Assembly: GCA_963715895.1 (NCBI GenBank)
Contig: OY970284.1
Location: forward strand, 6,014,001 to 6,078,000
From: JADGNZ01 sp963715895
GTDB lineage: Bacteria > Acidobacteriota > Thermoanaerobaculia > Gp7-AA8
Direction: 5' to 3'
DNA: 64,000 nt
This document shows, one piece after another, positions 18,830 to 27,837 of the stretch (position 1 is the first letter of the stretch; each line of letters starts with the position of its first letter). Both the position numbers and the translations under genes were made by a program. Under the pieces are notes generated by a model. It was not told where the DNA came from. It made no database searches and worked only from the letters and a program-made list of their open reading frames with translations.

Positions 18830-19095
18830 TCCCCGCCTCCTCGTGCGTTGTGCGGAACAGCGTTCGCAAAACAGGTGACGTGCTCCGGTCGTTCAGCGAT
18901 TCGTCGCTTCTGCGCTCAAATCACGCCTGGGCGTAAGAAGCAGCACATCTTGATGTGATATCGGATCGATGCCTCCAATTTATCTCCAGGCGTATCGAGA
19001 TCCAAGGGCTAAGAGTTAGCCGAAATAGCTATTTGTTAGCATTTAAAGCTGCGGGCGGGCGAAACGATCACCGGCGCGCCACGGACAACGAGGAA

Positions 19096-19446
19096 TCAGT
19101 CACCCTCATTCATCCGCCGGTAGCTGCGAGGTCCCCGCTCAAACCGGTGTTCGAAGGCCCGCGTGAAGCTCGACGTATGCTCGTATCCGACGGCGTTGGC
19201 GATTTCCTTGACGCTCATGTCGCTGGTTGCGAGCAAGTACGCCGCCCTTTGCATTCGTTGCTCATGGAGCACATGACCGAGGGAGGCGCCCGTGGCCTGT
19301 TTGAACAGGTGACTGAGATAGGAACAACTGAGATGAAAAGCCCTGGCCCAGTCGTCGATGGTGCTTTTCGGGTCATCTTCCATCATCTGCAAAAGCTTGC
19401 GGAGACGCCCATCCTGAATCGTGGCTGGAGAACGGAAGGCATACAT
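19096..19446 (-). CDS. AraC-family DNA-binding domain protein
   Basis: A 116-residue protein that is nearly all AraC/XylS helix-turn-helix pair (LSCSYLSHLFKQATG, then VKEIANAVGYEHTSSFTRAFEHRF). There is no sensor domain, as in SoxS/MarA-size regulators. It lies 266 bp upstream of the multicopper oxidase gene on the same strand, so it may control that operon. The gap 18830-19095 holds no other gene. Confidence 0.82.
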   Translation of the reverse strand: MYAFRSPATIQDGRLRKLLQMMEDDPKSTIDDWARAFHLSCSYLSHLFKQATGASLGHVLHEQRMQRAAYLLATSDMSVKEIANAVGYEHTSSFTRAFEHRFERGPRSYRRMNEGD

Positions 19447-19936
19447 ACGAGCCTCCGAAATGGGTCAGGGGCTAGGAATCCATGCGACTTGCTGCCGCAT
19501 GCGCCAGGATTCCGAGGTCACCAGAACAACACATCGACAATTACCGCGTCGAGTTTGGCCACCCCCCCGAACGGACGAACCTGACGTAGAAGTAGATCGG
19601 CAGTCTAGGCGGAATTACGGCTGACTGTCAAGTGAAAACTTGACAGAAAGTTGACCCTCGCTCGATCGACCGGGCAGTTCGTCGCAAACAGTTGAGCCTG
19701 ATCGGGTTGTCCCATCCCGTCGCCGGCGACGTTTCCGTACCGGCTCGGGGCGACCAAGTTCGCCAGGAAACGGCATTGCCGGCACCCCTGCGGCGCAACC
19801 GCAGCCGCGACCGCCTCGGAACCGCCGAGAACGCTGTCACCAAGCCGCGACCGACGCCACGACGCGGTTTTGGTATGCTCTCGCGTCTCCCTCCCCCGTC
19901 CCGGGGGGTCCAAACAACCTTTGAGGAACCCAATCT
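19447..19936. other. Intergenic region, no gene seen
   Basis: About 490 bp between the AraC gene and the divergent M13 peptidase gene. It should contain both promoters. One clear palindrome lies at 19625-19646. Open frames that cross it continue far into the peptidase gene antisense and look non-coding. Confidence 0.6.
19625..19646. promoter_or_regulatory. Perfect 9-bp-arm palindrome
   Basis: CTGTCAAGT - GAAA - ACTTGACAG, a perfect hairpin or operator 290 bp before the peptidase gene and 179 bp before the AraC start. There is no T-run, so an operator fits better than a terminator. The DNA-binding partner is unknown. Confidence 0.45.
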
Positions 19937-22014
19937 ATGCGATTGAAACGTTTTGGCTCCGCGATCTCTGTGATCGTTCTTTTTCTGTTTACCAAGGTCG
20001 CGCGCGCCGAAGACGCGAAGGCGACGCCACCCGCATCTTCCACGACGGCCCAGCGCTACGGCACGTGGGGCGTCGACCTGGAAGGAATGGATCGTTCCGT
20101 CAAACCGGGCGACGATTTCTTCAAGTACGTCAACGGCAAATGGGCCGCCACGACCCAGATCCCGGCCGACAAGACCGGTTACGGCGCCTTCGCCGTCCTC
20201 GGCGATCTTTCCGAGGCGCGCGTTCACACGCTTCTCGACCGCTGGGCCGCCGACAAGAGTCTGAAGCCCGGCTCCGACGAGGCGAAGGTGGCCATGGTCT
20301 ACCGCACCTACCTCGATGAGGCCACCGTGGAGAAGCTCGACGCCAAGCCGATCCAGCCGTACCTCGACGCGGTCAAGAAGGCAAAGACGCACGAAGACAT
20401 GGCCCGTTCGATGGGCGGCGCCGCCCGAGGCTTCGGCAGCTCGTTCTTCGGCGCCAATATCGGCGACGACGCCAAGAACCCCGACAAGAACGTTCTCTAC
20501 ATCTCGCAGGGCGGCCTCGGCCTGGCCGACCGCGAGTTCTACCTGCGCGACAACTTCAAGCCGCAGAAGGAGCGCTACCAGCAGTACGTCACCCAGATGC
20601 TCACACTCATCGGATGGGACGAGCCGCAGAAGAGCGCGGCCGACATCGTCGCCCTCGAGACGAAGCTCGCCGAGGCGCACTGGACCCGCGCCGAGAGCCG
20701 CGACCGCGACAAGACCTACAACCTGACCACCCTTGCCGATCTGGATAAAAACGCTCCGGGATTCCCCTGGATGATCGCATTCAAGGAAGCCGGCCTCGAC
20801 AAGGTCGACCACGCCGTGACGCGCCAGAACACGGCCCTTCCGAAGATCGCCAAGATCTTCGCCGACACGCCGGTGGCGACGCTCCAGGCCTGGCAGGCCT
20901 TCCACATCGTCGATGATGCGGCGCCGCTCCTTTCCAAGCGCTTCGACGATGCGCACTGGGAGTTCCGCTCGAAGTTCCTGAACGGCACGAAGGAGCAGCG
21001 TCCCCGCTGGAAGCGCGCCGTCAGCGCCGCCGAGGGGACGATGGGTGAGGCCATCGGCCGGACCTACGTCGCCGAGTACTTCCCGCCGGAGTCGAAGGCC
21101 AAGATGGAGCAGCTCGTGGCCGACCTGCGCGCATCCATGAAGGGCCGTATCGAGAATCTGCAGTGGATGGGACCGGAGACCAAGGCCCGCGCCCTCGACA
21201 AGCTGGCTCACTTCACCGTGAAGATCGGCTATCCCGTCGAAGTGGCGTGACTATTCGAAGCTCGAGATCCGCGATGGCGATCTGGTCGGCAACTCCGAGC
21301 GCGCCGCGAAGTTCGAGTGGGCCCGTGACGTTGCCCGCCTCAACAAGCCGGTCGACAAGAACGAGTGGGGAATGACCCCGCAGACGGTCAATGCCTATTA
21401 CCAGGCCACGAAGAACGAGGTCGTCTTCCCGGCCGCCATCCTGCAGCCGCCGTTCTTCGATCCGAAGGCGGATATGGCCGTGAACTACGGCGGCATCGGC
21501 GCCGTGATCGGTCACGAGATCACGCACGGCTTCGACGATCAGGGCCGCAAGTCGGACGGCACCGGCATGCTGCGCGACTGGTGGGCTCCCGAGGACGCTG
21601 CGAAGTTCGATGTGCAGGCCGCGAAGTACGGCGCGCAGTATGAAGCGATCAACTTCCCGCAGCTTCCCGGCAGCCACATCAACGGCAAGCTGACCATGGG
21701 CGAGAACATCGGCGACCTCGGCGGCATCCTGATGGCCCTCGACGCCTACCATGCTCTCGCTGCACGGCCAGCCGGCCCCGGTGATCGACGGCTTCACCGG
21801 CGATCAGCGCGTCTTCCTGGGCTGGGCCCAGGTGTGGCGCACGCTGACGCGCGACGACGCCCTCCGCCAGCTCATCGCCACCGACCCGCACTCCCCCGGC
21901 CAGGTCCGCGCCTTCGCCCCCCTCCGCAACGTCGACGCCTGGTACGCAGCGTTCGACGTGAAGGAAGGCGACGCGGAGTACGTCAAGCCAGAGGACCGCG
22001 TCAGGATCTGGTAA
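19937..22014 (+). CDS. M13-family zinc metallopeptidase, neprilysin/PepO-like (two frame breaks)
   Basis: After correction 691 residues, the usual M13 length. It has a signal peptide (residues 1-25, KVARA-E), the M13 N-terminal domain (MDRSVKPGDDFFKYVNGKW), NAYYQATKNEVVFPAAILQPPFF, the zinc site HEITH (GAVIGHEITHGFDDQGR) and the end EYVKPEDRVRIW. It would cleave peptides outside the cytoplasm. Extra bases near 21239 (GTCGAAGTGG for GTCGAGTGG) and near 21754 break the frame. The 31405-31758 copy lacks the second insertion, so that one at least is a change or error in this copy. An intrinsic terminator follows. Confidence 0.85.
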
Positions 22015-22040
22015 GCAGCGATCCAACGATTCGACACGAA

Positions 22041-22067
22041 CGGCCACCCGCGAGGGTGGCCGTTTTG
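22041..22067 (+). terminator. Intrinsic terminator after M13 peptidase
   Basis: CGGCCACCC - GCGA - GGGTGGCCG followed by TTTTG. Nearly the same hairpin is found at 31786-31815, where the peptidase end is duplicated, and at 40424-40449 after an unrelated gene. Confidence 0.85.
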
Positions 22068-22146
22068 CTCTGTTCCCACCACATACTCTGACGTGTAGTC
22101 GCCGGTCACAGGAAGCCGGCGTGGATATGACCGCCTTACGGACTTG

Positions 22147-22614
22147 TCACGAAACCTGCCGTCGATAGCAAAACGAAAGAAACGCGACAATGGCGACCGC
22201 GCCGAGGAACGAATACGAGAGCCAGGGGTCGGCCAGGATTCGCACCGTCATCGGTAAATCGTTAAGCCTCTCAATTGCCTCGGGCGGACCCACATCGGTG
22301 CGGATGCGCCATCCAAAGGCGATCACACCCAATGCACTGCCGACACATATCGTGAACAGCGACTCAGCATACTCCAGCGAACTGGGTTGCGTGGTCGCCC
22401 GCGACCATGCAATTGCGATCCCGCGCAGCACAAATAAGAGCGCCACCGCGATCCCGGTCCACAGGTAAAGCGCCAAGCGCACTTCAAGTAACACGGTCCG
22501 TGACATCCACCAGACGTTGTAGTGCACAGACAGGCAGATCGACCACAACAGTACCAGGCCGGTAAGCGAAAGAAGGAGAGCCAAGATATCGCGACTGCGG
22601 TGGGTTGTCGTCAC
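22147..22614 (-). CDS. Four-span membrane protein, candidate immunity partner of the downstream-copy RHS tip
   Basis: A 155-residue protein with about four membrane spans (residues ~9-27, 40-61, 78-98, 130-150). Its GTG start at 22614 is one base after the stop of the RHS gene (TGA-C-GTG), so the two are made together. No family is recognised. A small membrane protein directly behind a toxin-like C-terminal domain is the usual place and type of an immunity protein. That role is inferred from position only. Confidence 0.65.
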   Translation of the reverse strand: MTTTHRSRDILALLLSLTGLVLLWSICLSVHYNVWWMSRTVLLEVRLALYLWTGIAVALLFVLRGIAIAWSRATTQPSSLEYAESLFTICVGSALGVIAFGWRIRTDVGPPEAIERLNDLPMTVRILADPWLSYSFLGAVAIVAFLSFCYRRQVS

Positions 22615-22615
22615 G

Positions 22616-24169
22616 TCAGTGCCCCACGGGAGGGATGTAGTCGCCTCGTACCGCGTAGTATGGACGCACCGGTAGCCCGACTTGCCGCCGATAAGCGTTT
22701 TCGGCCCACATCCCGTCGGCTTCGTTGAGCCCGATACCATACAGCAACGCTTTACCAGGATGGATGTGACCAACGTCGTCCTTGATTAGCCCAGCGGCGC
22801 TCATCGCATGACCAAACAATTCGTGGGCAAGAACGGTGTCAATATACTGCATTGTATTGAACACCTCTTCGGGAAAGGCACTAGCAGAGATAAGGAGAAC
22901 GCCACTGTTTCTCCCAGAGGGATCAAAGCGGCCGTCGCCCTTCACGCCGCTGTCCAAAAGCCCGACTGATACGCGGTAATCGGATTGAATTAGCGAGCCC
23001 AGCTTCGCTGCGTTCCCACCGAACTTCGAGCTCCAATCTGCGACTGACATTCCGCTTATTCCGATTTTGCCTGAATCCTCCATCGAGACGAACTCTGCTG
23101 CTGCGCGGTTGTGAAGGAGGAATTTTATATAAGCAAACGCCCGTCGCCGCTCGATAGCCGTGCCGGTCACGTCCACCTCTTTGCCCGCGGGATCTGTGAA
23201 ATTGACCGGGTTGCCAGATGAGTATGCGTACCGATTCCAGCCCTGTGGCTCCGTCATTGTTCGTTTCAAATCTAAGACAGGGTCGACGGACAAGAAACGG
23301 TCCGCTCTACTGTTATAATTGCGTGCGTGCATATAGTCGAGCGATGTTCCGTTCGATGCGTCATCCCGCTCATGCCCCGTGTACTTCAGCCGTTCCGGTG
23401 ATATTTGTTCGCCGAGCCCCAGGTTCAGCTCATCACCAAACGGATAGTAGACATGCACCCCTAGTTTTTGGCGAGTCCCGTCGGTGACGAGGCGGGGTGT
23501 ACCGAGGTGATCGAGATGATAGTGCTGCGTTCCCTCGGGTAACACCGTCGCCAGAAGCAGGCCGTCGCGAAAGATGTGGTCCCGTTGCCACGTCCAGGTT
23601 GTGGTGCCGCCGCTCTGGAACGCGGTCACCTCCCGCACCACCTTGGCATCAAGGTCGCGAATCGTAAACCGCCAGTTCCCTCCGCCCGTGTAGATCGCAA
23701 GCCGTTCGTCGCCGGCCGTGTAGACATACTCCGCGTCAGCTGAGGTGGGGGAGGAAGATACGGTGACCAGCATCCCAGCCCCGTCATACGTGTAGTAACT
23801 TGTATCGAAGTGCCTCAGATTGCCGGCGGCGTCATACGTTGCGCTGTGGTCCGTCACAGGGTTCGCGTTGTTCACTTGCACGCTCACGCCGCATCCGCTC
23901 ACGCACTGGGTGCCGGTCGTGCTTGCGGTAAGCCGGTTGCCAAAGGCGTCGTAGGTGTATGCCTGGTAGTTGTCCAAACCGGTGCGTTCCTTGTCAGCGG
24001 AGCCGCGAACGAGCCGTCCCACCTGATCGTAAACGTAGTAGTCGGCACCGATGGCCTTCACGTTGCCGGAGCCGTCATAGCCATAGGTTCCCGAGCTCCA
24101 GGGCGATACCTGTGCGAGAGCCGGCGACGCGGCGCAAAGCAACCAACAGACGATTTGACGAGTCTTCAT
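22616..24169 (-). CDS. RHS-core protein with metallopeptidase-like C-terminal tip (copy A)
   Basis: A 517-residue exported protein: signal peptide MKTRQIVCWLLCAASPALAQ, YD repeats (YDGSGNVKAIGADYYVYDQ, YDAFGNRL, YDAAGNL), then the RHS-associated core ending near PQGWNRYAYSSGNPVNFTDP. The tip after the core differs wholly from copy B at 26230. It contains HELFGH (residues ~449-454) and AENAYRRQVGLPVR, close to the HExxH...ENxxR pattern of NleD/M91-like peptidases, though one residue longer between Glu and His. The first ~270 residues are nearly identical to copy B. Likely a polymorphic toxin or surface effector; activity is unproven. Confidence 0.83.
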   Translation of the reverse strand: MKTRQIVCWLLCAASPALAQVSPWSSGTYGYDGSGNVKAIGADYYVYDQVGRLVRGSADKERTGLDNYQAYTYDAFGNRLTASTTGTQCVSGCGVSVQVNNANPVTDHSATYDAAGNLRHFDTSYYTYDGAGMLVTVSSSPTSADAEYVYTAGDERLAIYTGGGNWRFTIRDLDAKVVREVTAFQSGGTTTWTWQRDHIFRDGLLLATVLPEGTQHYHLDHLGTPRLVTDGTRQKLGVHVYYPFGDELNLGLGEQISPERLKYTGHERDDASNGTSLDYMHARNYNSRADRFLSVDPVLDLKRTMTEPQGWNRYAYSSGNPVNFTDPAGKEVDVTGTAIERRRAFAYIKFLLHNRAAAEFVSMEDSGKIGISGMSVADWSSKFGGNAAKLGSLIQSDYRVSVGLLDSGVKGDGRFDPSGRNSGVLLISASAFPEEVFNTMQYIDTVLAHELFGHAMSAAGLIKDDVGHIHPGKALLYGIGLNEADGMWAENAYRRQVGLPVRPYYAVRGDYIPPVGH

Positions 24170-24512
24170 GGCCAGCTCCCTTATCGTAACGCGTTTCGAA
24201 GCGTGTCGCGGAGTTGCTGCACGTGTTCGGAGAGGATCGGGACGCAGGGGCTCGTGATGCACCTTGCCGGCGGCGCGACGCCTGAATAAACAAACGCACC
24301 GTATTGGAACGCTTGCATGGCGAGATTCAGCGGTGCCTGAAGCGACAGGAAATCGTCCGCGGTGATGAAGCCGGATGGCACCGAAGCGCCATCCCAGACA
24401 TGGGAAAGGCCTGCCGCACTACGCAAGGCATCGATGCAGCGCCGAAGATCGACGATATCCATCGCCCGGACCGGCGAAAGCACCTTCCGGAGGGGCTCAT
24501 TCTGTGCGGTGA
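23341..24512. repeat. Duplicated RHS core, copy A (partner 27009-28182)
   Basis: About 1.17 kb nearly identical to 27009-28182. It spans the end of the upstream YD-protein gene, the 11-bp gap, the signal peptide and the RHS core, and stops where the two tips begin. Only scattered substitutions and one indel are seen, so the duplication is recent or kept alike by gene conversion. Confidence 0.92.
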
Positions 24513-24545
24513 TGAAGCCGGATGGCACCGAAGCTCCATCCCAGA
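24181..24545 (-). pseudogene. 3' fragment of the long YD/Ig/FN3 protein gene
   Basis: Encodes about 115 residues equal to the end of the long protein (27849 onwards): AMDIVDLRRCIDALRSAAGLS, the HVWDGASVPSGFITA unit and a cysteine-containing tail. It lacks everything upstream. The HVWDGASVPSGFITA unit occurs twice (near 24360-24395 and 24510-24545), showing the fragment starts inside a ~50-residue repeat. In this copy the GGGG run at ~24495 keeps the frame that is broken in the full-length gene. A left-over from the core duplication. Confidence 0.75.
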
Positions 24546-24606
24546 CATGGTGAGAAGATGCTCCGCGCGGTTGCTAAATCGCTAGCTCAAGGCGGACTCT
24601 ACAGAG

Positions 24607-25173
24607 TCATTCGTGACGTACGCTTGCGTTTGTAATCGGAGCCGTAAATGAAGTCGAGATGATTTCATGAGGCGCGCCATCGCTGCTCTGCTTGATGAAT
24701 ATTGAATAGGCGCGCGTCTCCCTTCTAGCACTGCTGACGTCGAGCTCTTCCCATTCAAGTGCCGAATGAGCAGGCAGGCTCACCCAGTCGCATGCAACAG
24801 CGTCACAAATTCGTCCACTACCTGGGCTAATTGTCGACTCACCGCCAATGCTCGTACCGTGTCGCCAAATAACCTCCCCTTTGGTCAGCTTCACCGCATG
24901 TCCTTGTGGTACAAGTTGAACAGGGTCTCTGGTGGTCAGGAAGTAAATCCCAGACCCGGCGCATACCAGCCGCAATCGAACGACTACGTCCAATCCGAAT
25001 ACATCGGGCGGACTGCGCTTTAGCGATTCCTTCGTGCTCATGATTCGAACAGAGACAATCTCAAACGCCACACCAGAGGGTGGTTTCATATGCGACTCGT
25101 CACCAATTAACACACGAGTCACCGCTACCGCTAGAATCATCAAAAGCCTAATGCGGGCTATTCGCAATCTCAT
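24607..25173 (-). CDS. Hypothetical exported protein in the RHS locus
   Basis: 188 residues with a hydrophobic N-terminus (RLLMILAVAVTRVLIG) likely to be a signal peptide. The rest is a mixed beta-like domain with cysteines at RICDAVACDW. No family recognised. It lies between the two RHS-core copies, on the same strand, overlapping the small upstream frame by 26 bp. It may belong to the accessory or immunity set of the tip at 26230 or to an earlier, lost tip. Confidence 0.55.
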   Translation of the reverse strand: MRLRIARIRLLMILAVAVTRVLIGDESHMKPPSGVAFEIVSVRIMSTKESLKRSPPDVFGLDVVVRLRLVCAGSGIYFLTTRDPVQLVPQGHAVKLTKGEVIWRHGTSIGGESTISPGSGRICDAVACDWVSLPAHSALEWEELDVSSARRETRAYSIFIKQSSDGAPHEIISTSFTAPITNASVRHE

Positions 25174-25345
25174 TTAGAAGACCTCGATCAAGCTGCTGAT
25201 AAAGAGCGGAGTCGCTAAACCTTCCTCGGAAACAACTTCCGAGGTCACTCTTCGCACGTCGGCGCTCTTCTCGCCGGTTTAGCAGCGACTTCGATTCGAT
25301 GAAAGACGACGAGTCCCGGCGCGCAGTGGCCGGGGCCGTTCTCAT
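25148..25345 (-). CDS. Small hypothetical protein in the RHS locus
   Basis: 65 residues, rich in arginine and serine, no family recognised. It begins 3 bp after the TonB-domain gene stop and overlaps the next frame. The last third (SALYQQLDRGLLNEIANSPH) looks protein-like while the first part is low complexity. It may be a remnant of a lost toxin tip or not a gene at all. Confidence 0.3.
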   Translation of the reverse strand: MRTAPATARRDSSSFIESKSLLNRREERRRAKSDLGSCFRGRFSDSALYQQLDRGLLNEIANSPH

Positions 25346-25348
25346 CGT

Positions 25349-26233
25349 CTACCAGTCATTGCTCGCTGCGGTGATATGAACGGTTGACGGCAGTTGTAAC
25401 TCGATCCGAGGCGCACGGTTCGTGCCGGTCAGCCGATGCTCGACATCGTATGTAAACGTCGTCGTGAAGGTCGTGTTCGTGTTGGGAGCGAAGTGCCACG
25501 TCTTCACGTTCCTGACAGCCTCACCCGAAAGCATCCGATCACCCGATTTCACTTCCGCATTCGACACCTGCCCACCGCTGACCGTCACGTCGATGATGAC
25601 ATTGCCTGTGATACCCACGTTCCAAGCCATCTCGGGATAGCGCGGTACTTCTGCATGCTCGACAACCGGCGTTGATGGCGTCGAGCGACCAGACGGCTGA
25701 TCCCAAGCGACCGATTCCGGCACGCTCTTTACGCCACGGACAGCACTCACAACGAGCTTCGTCCGAAAGCCGTTCAGGTGACCATACCGTCGATTGCTAA
25801 TCCGATTCGCGAACGCCAGAAGTGGCGAGAAAGAAGGGTCGTCGGTTGCGACCGTGCCGGGGCCGTACAGCTCACCTGTGAAAGTCACGTACGCTCTGCG
25901 CGAAGCCCCTGACCCTTCCGGTGTCTTCAGAAGTCGTGTTAGCTCGTCACTCGTTACACCGGGCACGAACTCGATCCACGCCTCTGGTTGCACGTCTGTT
26001 CGACACGTGGGTTCGTTCGGATCGTAGAACGTTTGATGCTCCGGCCCTACGACGTAGATGCCGGAGACCGTCACGCTTCGTCGTTCGCCCGGTTGGACGT
26101 TCGTGAGCACGTCACACAGCCGTTCTTCCTGAACCGCATGCGTCCCCTCATGCGGAACCTGAAGTGACTGAGCAGGCGCGCTCGAACAATCGATGAACAA
26201 CACCGCAGCCATGGACCACATTTGTTTTCTCAT
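25349..26233 (-). CDS. Exported TonB C-terminal-domain protein coupled to RHS copy B
   Basis: 294 residues: short signal peptide (MRKQMWSMAAVLFIDCSSAPAQ), a middle domain with GERRSVTVSGIYVVGPEH, then a TonB C-terminal-like fold near residues 215-275 (PRYPEMAWNVGITGNVIIDVTV, abridged; SGEAVRNVKTWHF). Energy-transfer parts of TonB (N-terminal anchor, Pro-rich spacer) are missing. Such stand-alone TonB_C domains are common in Acidobacteriota exported proteins. Its ATG overlaps the RHS stop (ATGA), which makes it the first candidate partner or immunity gene for the copy B tip. Confidence 0.75.
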   Translation of the reverse strand: MRKQMWSMAAVLFIDCSSAPAQSLQVPHEGTHAVQEERLCDVLTNVQPGERRSVTVSGIYVVGPEHQTFYDPNEPTCRTDVQPEAWIEFVPGVTSDELTRLLKTPEGSGASRRAYVTFTGELYGPGTVATDDPSFSPLLAFANRISNRRYGHLNGFRTKLVVSAVRGVKSVPESVAWDQPSGRSTPSTPVVEHAEVPRYPEMAWNVGITGNVIIDVTVSGGQVSNAEVKSGDRMLSGEAVRNVKTWHFAPNTNTTFTTTFTYDVEHRLTGTNRAPRIELQLPSTVHITAASNDW

Positions 26234-27837
26234 GGCTGCGGGGGTGGCGTGGTCCATTCAGGGAACTGGCGATTCCCTTGATTCTGTGGCGTCACTCTGT
26301 ACGGACCTGTCGGGTTCGCAAGGATGCGAGTGATCGCTAAGTCCCGGTCCGCTGGAGTGCGTGCCCCCGTTCCCAACGTGCATCCTCGACATCCGGTGGA
26401 GAACGACTGATTCGCAGACTTGTAGATCGAGTCTGTGATTCGATAGGCGTTCGTCTCTGTCATGAACGCAGTCAGGTTCTTCGACAGGTCCCATGACGCG
26501 CCGTTCATCGTGAATGATCCTACGAAGCCTTGCGCGTCGAGAACGTGTTGCCCTTCGTGACCAACTGCCGCGTTCAAATCCGTGCCCCGCAATCCTGTTT
26601 GGATCACGACGCTTGCCGTCATACCCATCGTGCCATCGGCATTGCCTTGTAGCGCCGCTGTCGTCGTTCCTGCCGCATTCGTCGGGCTTCCGAAGGCCAC
26701 GCTGACACCGTTGACCTGCCCCGGATCGCCGTACGCAGCCGCTGGATCGTGGACTGCCTGATCGTGACTCTGCAAATCGTGCTGCCTCGACTGCTCGAAC
26801 GCGGTCTGATCCGCCTGACACTGCCGATCATCTCCAGTGCAAGCGGCGAAGACGTACATGCCGGTCGGGTCGATGTATTTCAACGGATTGTTGCGAGCAT
26901 AGGCGTAGCGGTTCCACGACTGCGGGAACCGCTGCAAGCCGTCGAGCGGATCAGGGCTGAGGAACCTTCCGACCGTAGGGCTGTAGTACCTAGCGTGCAT
27001 GTCATCCAGCGATGTTCCGTTCGATGCGTCATCACGCTCATGCCCCGTGTACTTCAGCCGTTCCGGTGATATTTGTTCGCCGAGCCCCAGGTTCAGCTCA
27101 TCACCAAACGGATAGTACGCGTGCACCCCTAGTTTTTGGCGAGTCCCGTCGGTGACGAGGCGGGGTGTGCCGAGGTGATCGAGATGATAGTGCTGCGTTC
27201 CCTCGGGTAACACGGTCGCCAGAAGCAGGCCGTCGCGAAAGATGTGGTCCCGTTGCCACGTCCAGGTTGTGGTGCCGCCGCTCTGGAACGCCGTCACCTC
27301 CCGCACCACCTTGGCATCAAGGTCGCGTATCGTAAACCGCCAGTTCCCTCCGCCCGTGTAGATCGCAAGCCGTTCGTCGCCGGCCGTGTAGACATACTCC
27401 GCGTCAGCTGAGGTGGGGGAGGAAGATACGGTGACCAGCATCCCAGCCCCGTCATACGTGTAGTAACTTGTATCGAAGTGCCTCAGATTGCCGGCTGCGT
27501 CATACGTTGCGCCGTGGTCCGTCACACGGTTCGCGTTGTTCACTTGCACGCTCACGCCGCATCCGCTCACGCACTGGGTGCCGGTCGTGCTTGCGGTAAG
27601 CCGGTTGCCGAAGGCGTCGTAGGTGTATGCCTGGTAGTTGTCCAAACCGGTGCGTTCTTTGTCAGCGGAGCCCCGAACGAGGCGTCCCACCTGATCGTAA
27701 ACGTAGTAGTCGGCACCGATGGCCTTCACGTTGCCGGAGCCGTCGTAGGCATAGGTTCCCGAGCTCCAGGGCGATACCTGTGCGAGAGCCGGCGATGCGG
27801 CGCAAAGCAACCAACAGACGATTTGACGAGTCTTCAT
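26230..27837 (-). CDS. RHS-core protein with HExxH metallopeptidase-like tip (copy B)
   Basis: 535 residues with the same signal peptide, YD repeats and RHS core as copy A. The core ends at YYSPTVGRFLSPDPLDGLQ and NPLKYIDPTGMY, and a distinct C-terminal tip follows. The tip has HEGQH at ~427-431 (AVGHEGQHVLDAQGF), a downstream ETNAYR that could give the third zinc ligand, and a CRGC pair. This is the layout of a zincin toxin domain. The start at 27837 follows GGGAGC and is 11 bp after the long YD gene. The partner gene overlaps its stop. Confidence 0.83.
   Translation of the reverse strand: MKTRQIVCWLLCAASPALAQVSPWSSGTYAYDGSGNVKAIGADYYVYDQVGRLVRGSADKERTGLDNYQAYTYDAFGNRLTASTTGTQCVSGCGVSVQVNNANRVTDHGATYDAAGNLRHFDTSYYTYDGAGMLVTVSSSPTSADAEYVYTAGDERLAIYTGGGNWRFTIRDLDAKVVREVTAFQSGGTTTWTWQRDHIFRDGLLLATVLPEGTQHYHLDHLGTPRLVTDGTRQKLGVHAYYPFGDELNLGLGEQISPERLKYTGHERDDASNGTSLDDMHARYYSPTVGRFLSPDPLDGLQRFPQSWNRYAYARNNPLKYIDPTGMYVFAACTGDDRQCQADQTAFEQSRQHDLQSHDQAVHDPAAAYGDPGQVNGVSVAFGSPTNAAGTTTAALQGNADGTMGMTASVVIQTGLRGTDLNAAVGHEGQHVLDAQGFVGSFTMNGASWDLSKNLTAFMTETNAYRITDSIYKSANQSFSTGCRGCTLGTGARTPADRDLAITRILANPTGPYRVTPQNQGNRQFPEWTTPPPQP

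Noticed and set aside
19628..21211. 527-codon minus-strand frame over the peptidase gene
   Set aside because: Antisense to conserved M13 domains; it is a product of high-GC codon bias.
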